The position numbers and the translations under genes were made by a program. The notes below the pieces were generated by a model that was not told the DNA's origin, ran no database searches, and worked only from the letters and a program-made list of their open reading frames with translations. A DNA stretch of 64,000 nt, taken from the NCBI GenBank assembly GCA_964035795.1, contig OZ038325.1:5089163-5153162 (forward strand), read 5' to 3'. Source of the DNA: Pterobdella sp. o SKG-2022. Lineage: Eukaryota; Annelida; Clitellata; Hirudinida; Piscicolidae. Each line of letters starts with the position of its first letter. The first letter of the stretch is position 1. Positions 42,631-64,000 of the stretch are shown here, in pieces.

Positions 42631-44380
42631 TGATGTCTTTTTATACTCTGTACCAGTTTTTGAGCTCGATTTTTGTTACTAAATTAAAAATATTTTACCT
42701 TTTTTACTGATGTTTGAGAATTCCCGTTAAGTTTTGATACTTGAATTTCACATGAAATTTTTTTGTTAAAAATGATATTTATAATGATTTGCCCAAAAAG
42801 CACCTCTTCCAATAAAACTTTCAAAAGGGTTTTTGTAAATTTTTTTTTGAATTTTTAAATTCATAGATATTTTAGAGACCAATATACTCGCAAGCTTAAA
42901 TGTCGATAAATCTAAAAATGCCTGAAGTTGTGCTTGAAAATTTCTCAAAAAATCGTGTTCTCGAAGTTGGTGATTTTCTAATGTATGTTATTCGAAAAAA
43001 TAAAAGCGTTACTTTGGGGTAAAAATTTAAAAAAAAAATATATTGCTGTCTCTGTCATATCAAACATTGCTCAATGATGTGCATATGAAAGATCTGTTTT
43101 ACCCATCTTCTTTTTGGCAAACTTCAGCCGATTCACGGATTTTTCTATTGCATCTGCTAATTGCCGAAAAATGAATCTAGAAAGTATCTTTCTTGGAACA
43201 AAAAGAAAAGTGATTTTTATTCAGCTGTTAAAAGCATTTAATGAAAATGTTTTTTAGATCTTCACAATAATATTTTTTATCCACTTTTTAGGTACTTGTT
43301 CCCTTTTCCATATTCTTTCGAGCAGGAGTTAAAAGATGTTGACTGCTAGAATATGGTCTATTTTAAAAAGTTCAGCATTGTGGTTGTCATGTCAAAGTGC
43401 TTTTTTGTTGTTATTCAGAGATCCATTAATTTCAAGTATTGATGATGTATTGATACTGATTTTGGGGTTTGGAGCAGCTCGAGAAATAATTCCTTCTTGT
43501 TTAGGTGGGTGTCGACTTAATATTTTTCTGAAGTGTTCAGCCTAGCGTTTCTCAAAGGAAAAAAGCTTTCCGAATTTTCTTTGATGGTAAAGTTTAACTC
43601 ATTGCGGGTTTTACCGCAAACAAGCTAGATGACCTTGTATATTCATCCAAGCTCTTTTATCGCTTGTGTTGCAAAAGTATCTTTTCTTTTTGCCAAACTC
43701 TCAAAACCTCCATTCAGTATTTCAACCTTCCTGACATGGCTGACTATAATAGAAACAATGCTCCAGCTGATTTAGCTCTCAGGGGCAGTTAGGCACACAA
43801 GCCTTCCCACCAACAAGGTAGTGTTTACCGAGTGGATCAGAAATTGGCTTTGCTAGCAAGACTCGTCATGATGTCAGTGTGCAATGTGTGAGAATGCAAA
43901 AAAAGCTTACAAAAAGATCAAGTCTACACCCAAAACGCACAAAAAAAATTAAAAATGAATTATCAACAATTCATTTTATGAAACAATTTGGTAAAGTTAT
44001 CGAATCTCTCAAATATGGGAAATTAACTGAACAAAACAATCTCAAACATCATTTTTCAGTTCAACAAAAATAGAATCTGATCAAATTCTTTTGTTAGATA
44101 TATTTTTAATATTAATTTTTCAAAATTAATAAAAAATGTGAAAGTTTTTTAGGTTATTTCACTCACTAATCGTGATGTTGATGAAGAGTAACTAGTTTTA
44201 ACTACGTATAATTGCATCGTGAGTGCTTGTATGCAACTAATTTTTTACTTAGAGAGAATTTCATCAAACTCAATTTTTACTGTAGTTTATTGTCTATATT
44301 ATATATTTTGATTACTAACTGAAATTTACTTTTGGTTGTAATTTTGCTCGGTAAAAAGAGGTTTATGCCAAAAAATATTG
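42631..44380. other. Intergenic, nothing firmly recognised
   Basis: AATAAA at 42,811-42,816 is a poly(A) signal candidate for the beta-trefoil gene. The stretch 43,560-43,870 has mixed composition like a decayed mobile element, but I cannot name it. Confidence 0.4.
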
Positions 44381-57866
<13,486 letters not shown>

Positions 57867-58605
57867 CGTTTTTTTGAGTTGTTATCATTATGGTGTTATT
57901 CTGTGCCATTCATGGTCAACTTCATATTGTAAATATTTCATCGGTTAAATCTATGTGCACATTTTGTTGAATCATGTATGCGTATTAAAAATCTTAACTA
58001 TAATTTCTATTTGTTTTTAATTTTGTTTAAGCCCTTCAAATTATTTTTTCAAAAGTTCACAATATCCCGTTTAGTCCAAGCGATATCCCTTAAATTGTTC
58101 TATTTCGCCGTTTTGATTTTAAATTATCACATTATTTTGATCATTTTAGAATCCACTTCTATTTTTAAATTCTTTTTCAAATTTGGGTTGAATAAAATTC
58201 GAAATATCTTTTACTTTTTTTTTTTATAATATGAAGCGCTTTCTTAAAACAGAATATTTATTTATAAAGAGCTTTTTAGGTTTACAATAAATTTAAGATT
58301 GCGGCTTTATTAAAAAAGTTTTTATTGTCATTACATTTGTTTATCTGCTCCAAGTTTAGTCAATAGGAGTGTATAAATTTCTATTTATTAAGATAATTTC
58401 AAACCGACAATCTTCATTTAAAATTTTGGTACAAAATAGATCATCGTAGTTTGTGTAACATTCATAAAAACATCTGTTTCATTTATTTAATATAAATTTC
58501 CAACCATAATGGTTGTTGAATCTTTTTGAATGAGTTAAATGAATTGAATTAAATAAGTTAAAAACATTGTAATATTTAAACTTGTTAAAAATCTCGACTT
58601 AAGAA
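57867..58605. other. Short intergenic between SLC22 and the next gene
   Basis: AT-rich; AATAAA near 58,190 could serve SLC22 polyadenylation. The 3' part should hold the promoter of the downstream gene, but no element was recognised. Confidence 0.4.
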
Positions 58606-60826
58606 ATGCAATCTTCATCTAAAATTCTTTTGAATGAGAAATACCAATCGAAAGGCTTAGTTTCAACTTTAAGAAATCCAGTTGGTCCAAAACCTACAAG
58701 AATTGTTGCTAGCCTCAAAACCAAAAATAAATCTAAAGAAGTAAATTCATAAAAGATTTTTTTAAGTTGTTCAAATCTGTTTTTATTTGAATACCTATTT
58801 AATTTAATTATAATTGATCAAATAATCATTTTTTCAGAGAAGTAAATCAAAAGAAAAGAAAAAGAAAGAAAGTAAATATGTATATGATGCTCGTATGTAT
58901 TATGACCCTGCCAAAGAAAAGCAGTCTGAGGAATACAGATCTAAACGAGATGCTTTTTTAAAATCATTAAATTCAAAAGGTGTTAGAAAAAAACCTTATG
59001 CAACTTTTTGGTACCCAGAAATTGCTTGGACACACAATGATGAAGTGCTTCAATCACCAACTCATAAAGAGAAGTTTCATAAGATCAATATGAAAGAAAG
59101 ATTAGAATTCAAAAAAGATTATCAAAATGAAAAAGATGACAAAGTTAGGAATTATGGGATTAATAAAGAAGAAAGTTTATATGATAAAAAAACAGCTTCA
59201 TACATGGAAAAATTTGATAGTAAAAACATCAAAAGAATGTGTGATGAAATGAATAATTATTTTGATGATATTTCAAGTAAAAGAAGATTAATAGATAAAG
59301 AAATTTATAAAGATAATCATTCAACTGATGATGAAAAATGTTCTAAGAAAAGGGAAATATACAATGATAGAAAGTCCAAAAGTAGAAAACTTTCTGTAGA
59401 TATGAATGATAAAAATGATTTTTATGAAAACTCCAGAAGTCAAAGTAGAAGCTTCAAGTTGAAAAGCAGGAGTGAGTCAGATAGTATATATGACTACAAC
59501 AGTGATCATTCTAATGGTGAAGAAACACACAATAGAGTCACTAAATCAGATAAGTTTAAAGAATTAAAAATTGAAGATAACGAGAAGATTGGTGAAAAAA
59601 TTGATGATGGTTTAAAAGTAGATGAAAAAAACTCCAACACTTTTGATGATGAAGCAACTGAAGAGAGTAAAAGAATACAAGAAGTGATAAAAATGACTGA
59701 AAAACTGTTGGAAGGACTTGGAAAAGAAAAGAGTTTCAGAAAGATTCGCAAGGTAGTTTTGGGATATTTCAGTCATACTGATGACAGAGATACAATGAAG
59801 GTGTTTTTGAGTCGTAAAATGCTGCGTAGTTGTAGTGAGGTTAATCTTTATTCTGATTCTTCTTACCAGCCTGTAGATTGCCCTATTCGAAGTAATGATG
59901 ATGTTTTCATTGATGAGGAAAGAAAAGCCTTGTTCAACGTCGAAGAATTCATCAAAAAACATGCCATAGAAGACAGAAAGATAAGGAAAGTTTCAAATGG
60001 CAAAACATCTAGAAAAAAACATACATCTGAAAAGGAATCCGATAAATCATCTCATAAGAACAAGAAAAAGTGCAAAGATAGTTATAGCGGCAGTGATTAC
60101 GAGAAGAAATCGCAAGTTATGAACTCGTCAAAAAAGAATGAAAAACTATCACAAAAACGCAAAGATGAGAGAAATACCAATACTCGTTCGAAAACCCACG
60201 AAAAAAAAAAATATGGTTCTGAAGAAAGAAGAAATAATTATATACCTGATCAATCGTTTGATAAAGACGAATACCGTTCTAGTTACGTTGATAAGGACAC
60301 GGGTAAGCGTTTCAAAAATTTAAAAATTGAAATTAGAAATTCTCACCACGATCGTACGTCGAAAGAAACGCGCCATAGAAGACGCAGTTCTGATTATAAG
60401 CTTGGCAACAGGGAGGAACGTTATTATATCGACAAATACAATAGACCATGTAGTGATTTTCCAAGGAACGAAGATGAGTTATTTGAACATTATCATTACC
60501 AGGAAGTAATTCATGTAGATCACATATCCCATCCCTTCTACCACTACAAACCTACATCACATTTTAATCATAAATATCGTCCTAACAACCAACCTTACCA
60601 CTTAAGTGAGTATTATGACCATAATTACGAAAGATATAATACAAGGTACAGAATGCAAAAGCGAAGAAGGAACGATTATGAAGATAGAGCAGAACATGCC
60701 AAAAGAGCCCCGATCTTCACCAAACATTTTGCTAAAAACCATCACAGACATTCTTATAATGAAATTTCAAACACATCAAGAAGAAACGTGCACGAAAGAC
60801 TAGGTAAGAAAGTAGAGGATGCTTAG
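58606..60826 (+). CDS. Lys/Ser/Arg-rich protein of unknown family, 2 exons
   Basis: Exons 58606-58740 and 58838-60826 join in phase 0 to give 707 aa; the join is supported by donor GTAAAT and acceptor TTTTTTCAG. The N-terminus (GLVSTLRNPVGPKPTRIVAS) precedes a Lys/Ser run, then a more ordered stretch, KKPYATFWYPEIAWTHNDEV, that may be a conserved motif. Most of the rest is charged and apparently disordered, with an SR-like segment (SRSQSRSFKLKSRSESDS, residues about 240-260). Residues near 560-640 are rich in His and Tyr. It ends with NVHERLGKKVEDA; short xVxxRLG motifs near the C-terminus occur in some RNA-processing proteins, which hints at a nuclear RNA role, but this is inference. I do not recognise an orthologue. 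AATAAA follows at 61,069. Confidence 0.8.
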
Positions 60827-61949
60827 TATTTATTTATAGGAATTTCGAGTTAAATTCAGGTGGTCCAATCATGTAAACTTTATTTCAGTATTATTTATTT
60901 TCGTTTTATATTCTTAAAATGGCTTCTGCTAAACATAGGCTGAAGTTAGCTTATTAAAAAATCGATTCTTGTGTAAATATGTCAATCAGATCTATCTCAC
61001 TTATTAAGTTTAATGCTCATGGCCATTTTAAGCGTTGAGTTAATCTATTTCCTAGGCAGTTTTATCGCAATAAAAGATCATATTTATTATCAAACCTTTC
61101 TTACAACACAATAACGTGGCTAAAAAATACAAAAAGAAAAATTAAATCCACGATGCTTAAAAATTTAAATTTCTAAGCGTTTGTCTTGAAATCAATAAAG
61201 TTGTCCGTGTGATTTAGAAATTTGAAATAATATAAATTAAATTGCAGTTAAAATTTAGCATGGCAATAGGTATTAAATAGTTATGAAAGTAGTGGAAAGA
61301 TCTCGCGAATGTAGAATGGAAGGGCACATGGTAGTAAGACAATGTAGCGAAAATGAAAAGCAAGTTTAACTAAGGCACAATAACCTCATATAAAATCAAC
61401 ACCATCTATTTCAATAGAAAATGTTTGGACACTAATTTCAAAACTTCAAAATAATTTAGTCAAAACTTGAGAATAATTATGCATACTGCCTAGCTGAAGA
61501 AAGCTTTCATTGAGAGGCTTTTAAGACACAAAACTCCTTGAAGATAGAACATTTATGGAATTGTAGGACATCAGTCAAAATGATTATTGGTCTAACACAT
61601 AAGTATATATACAACACTTAACACTTGCTTGAAAAACTTGAACGTAAGTGAAACAAGAAAAATGACGTTAACATCATTCATCGATTTGATTTTAAAACTA
61701 AAGGACTTAAATTGCTAGACGTTACAAAATATCTAAAAAAGCTCGAAATTTTTAAAAATTACTTCATCACACGCAGAATTCAACCATAATCGTCATGTTG
61801 CTCAAATAACGATGATCCATGGACCCATAATACTTATATATAAACAACCTTTCCATAAATACACCAAAAATCCCTCTAAAAAAAACCAAAAAATAAACGC
61901 ACTTCACACACAAATCTTATAGAACTACGAACTAATAATTTGAATAGAC
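60827..61949. other. Intergenic between convergent genes, nothing recognised
   Basis: AT-rich DNA with a poly(A) signal candidate for the upstream gene at 61,069-61,074. No exon or repeat was identified. Confidence 0.5.
61069..61074 (+). terminator. Poly(A) signal candidate
   Basis: AATAAA 243 nt after the stop codon of the Lys/Ser/Arg-rich gene. Confidence 0.4.
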
Positions 61950-63955
61950 TTAATCTTCCTGGTTGGCAGGCAGGTTTTCGATGATGGCTCTCATGAATGA
62001 GGCTGCCATTAGGGAGGAGTATGGCTGCCAGACCTGGTTCTTCTTACCGTCGTAGTAATCACTTATACCTGCCAGGGTATATGTGAATATAATGTAAACA
62101 ATGAAACTATCAATAATGTTACTAATATTTATATTAGTACCAATAGTATTATTAAACACATTATTAATATCACAAACCTCTGATAAGAATGAAGCTGTCC
62201 TTCCTGTTGCCCACGATGGACTCAAGCACCTGATCAAACTCACTGTCGACAGCCAAGCAGCTGTGCCTCATGGTGAACTCCATCCTAAGCTGGTCATCCT
62301 TCACTAGAGGCTTCCCTGACGCTACACAACCCTGACGAACTACCGTCTTGTTGGGCTGGTACTTGCCTTTCAACTCCTCAGGTACTGCCGGATGACCCAC
62401 TTCGATACTGCCGTTACCTGCCAATTGTTTACATTTTAATGAATGTATTAATAAAAGAATTTTAAAAATCTTTTTTACTAAATAAACAGCAAAACCTTAA
62501 CAAAAATTTAGTAAAAACTAGGAAATTCAATGCATGACAGTGAAAAATGTTCATTATCCATGAACACACCCTCAATAGCCATGAAGAGCTTATCACTCTC
62601 AGGCCGTGGTCTCTGGAAAGACACTTGTTGTCCTTGCAGTAGTTGCTGGCCTTGTCGCAAGTAGTCCTCCCATGGATGGAAGTTAGGGTCACCCTGGGAG
62701 TGTCAGTTTTATGTGCTGACGTGGTAATGATAACTTCAATTTTTATAGGGCCAAAAAAGCAACTGAAACGCATAGTAATAAGTTATTGAATCAACACAAG
62801 AGTCACACATGAGCTTTGTTGACGAGGAAGTCAGAGATACTCCTCAGCAGAGAATCCTTGGGCGCCCATGACTTGAGAGCGTATTGTACTTGACCCTTCT
62901 CCTTGTCTTGCACCACTTTCTCACAGTAGATGTAGTTCTGTAAGTGGTTGACAGTTGGTGATTAAGTGTTTTTTACGAAGTGGGTTTCAATTTAATTTCT
63001 AATTGTATGTAATTAAGCTGATTATGATCAGTTATTAAAAATTGATATGTTAAGATTAATTAACATCAGTATCAAAAGTATAAAACCCAATTTCAATTTT
63101 TAAATATGAAAGAGTGTTGGTCACAGAGAAAATTACACCCAAAAGTTTCAGTCATAAACATAATAATTAAAATTCAAAAAAAACTCCAAAACTCACTTGT
63201 CCTTTATCATTGGGTGCAGACACAACCACATCCCCCAGTCTGACGTGCTTGTAGAAGTCTGTGTAATGGGGCACTCCTCCACACACTCCCACCATCAACA
63301 CGTGCTCCACGTCCCCAAACGTGCCTGAGAGTGCCGTTTCAACATGTAATGGTATAAGAAACAATAATATTATTTTATTCTCAAATAAAAAAAGAATGTT
63401 TTCAAATGAATTGAATTTGAAAAAAAAAGTAAATTTGAGAAAGTAACGACAAGAAAAAACAAGATGTCAACTGCCCCCCAGCCACACTCACCCAACAATC
63501 TGGTAGTTGTATTTCCTGTAGATATTTGAGCTTCCTTGTGCCACCCTGTTTGAGCCAGTTTCGTCGACACCACCATGTGACCCCCGATTCTTCCTATTGT
63601 GTACACGTTCGACTCTCCTGTGTGTTTATGTGTGTGTGTGTGTGAAATAGTTGCTACATAATTTTAAGTCTATCAAAAAATTATTGAAAAACATTCACAG
63701 CACAACATGATCTTCATTATTTTTTATCATGATAAAATAATTTTTCTACGTCCTATGTAAGCAACATTGCATTGAATTCGAAGATCGGGTGTACAAAAAA
63801 GCACGGCTTACCTTCAGTTTTATATCTGACGAACGTGGTTTTATCCTCCATCATGGCATCCACACAGAGTTTTTCATAGTATTTAGAGGTGATTATAGCA
63901 ACTGTAGGCTTGCTTCCTTGTGCTTGCAATGGCATGTGCTTCACTATCTTCACCT
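61950..63955 (-). CDS. Nucleoside phosphorylase-fold protein, C-terminal 8 exons (partial)
   Basis: Exons on the - strand: 63812-63955, 63492-63617, 63197-63324, 62809-62937, 62570-62693, 62178-62417 and 61950-62068, seven inside the window as resolved, with more beyond the right edge. Phases agree throughout. Sequence marks are PTVAIITSKYYEKLCVDAMM, IGRIGGHMVVSTKLAQTG, VLMVGVCGGVPHYTDFYKHV, RLGDVVVSAPNDKGQ, and near the C-terminus VGNRKDSFILIRGISDYYDG. The G-V-C/G-G order followed by LGDVVVS and a late (I/R)G(I/V)SD motif is that of the PNP_UDP_1 superfamily (MTA/SAH nucleosidases, nucleoside phosphorylases), where the late Asp acts on the purine ring. The exact reaction cannot be assigned. 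The count in the short name includes the off-window 5' exon that must join at phase 1 before 63,955. Confidence 0.85.
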
Positions 63956-64000
63956 CTGTAGTGGGTTTGAGCAGATTTTATTTATTTAATTTATTATATT

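Overview
The window is nuclear DNA from a bilaterian animal. Genes are split into many short exons with GT-AG introns, intergenic DNA and introns are very AT-rich, and the space between exons is filled with long microsatellites, non-LTR retrotransposon fragments, a tRNA-derived SINE and MITE-like elements. The gene set (SMCR8, ALG8, WTAP, a SKICH-domain protein, an SLC22 carrier, a nucleoside-phosphorylase-fold enzyme) is animal. The AT richness and microsatellite load make me think of a lophotrochozoan such as a leech-like annelid, but that is a guess. No prokaryotic features are present.

Layout. 1-9,630: mostly repeats (a decayed CR1/L2-like LINE, a 21-bp minisatellite, a possible Bel/Pao fragment) plus pieces of an unrecognised minus-strand gene at 5.15-7.34 kb. 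9,631-20,733 (-): a 17-exon SMCR8 orthologue with a large asparagine-rich exon. 21,132-27,772 (+): a 13-exon ALG8 orthologue, head-to-head with SMCR8 across 398 bp. 29,886-33,596 (-): a 7-exon WTAP/Fl(2)d orthologue. 34,318-37,153 (+): a 6-exon SKICH-domain protein, head-to-head with WTAP. 41,482-42,630 (+): a 6-exon, 147-residue beta-trefoil protein. 44,381-57,866 (+): a 10-exon SLC22-type transporter whose introns hold three LINE copies. 58,606-60,826 (+): a 2-exon Lys/Ser/Arg-rich protein I do not recognise. 61,950-63,955 (-): the last 8 exons of a nucleoside-phosphorylase-superfamily protein that runs off the right edge.

Most gene models were built by hand: exons missing from a simple ORF list were found by matching translated segments to remembered family sequences and then requiring splice phases to agree. 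ALG8 (531 aa), WTAP (551 aa), SKICH (321 aa), beta-trefoil (147 aa) and SLC22 (618 aa) each close exactly in phase. SMCR8 closes except for one donor (exon 12), giving 963 or 973 aa.

The genes belong to unrelated housekeeping systems: N-glycan assembly (ALG8), m6A mRNA methylation and splicing (WTAP), membrane traffic and autophagy (SMCR8, perhaps SKICH), and solute transport (SLC22). I see no operon-like or novel multi-gene system. The most unusual signals are simple-repeat arrays lying directly against splice acceptors in two genes, an ALG8 tandem acceptor where one choice makes a stop codon, a 388-bp inverted-repeat element with internal subrepeats, an internally deleted LINE, and a perfect 400-bp ACTT array.
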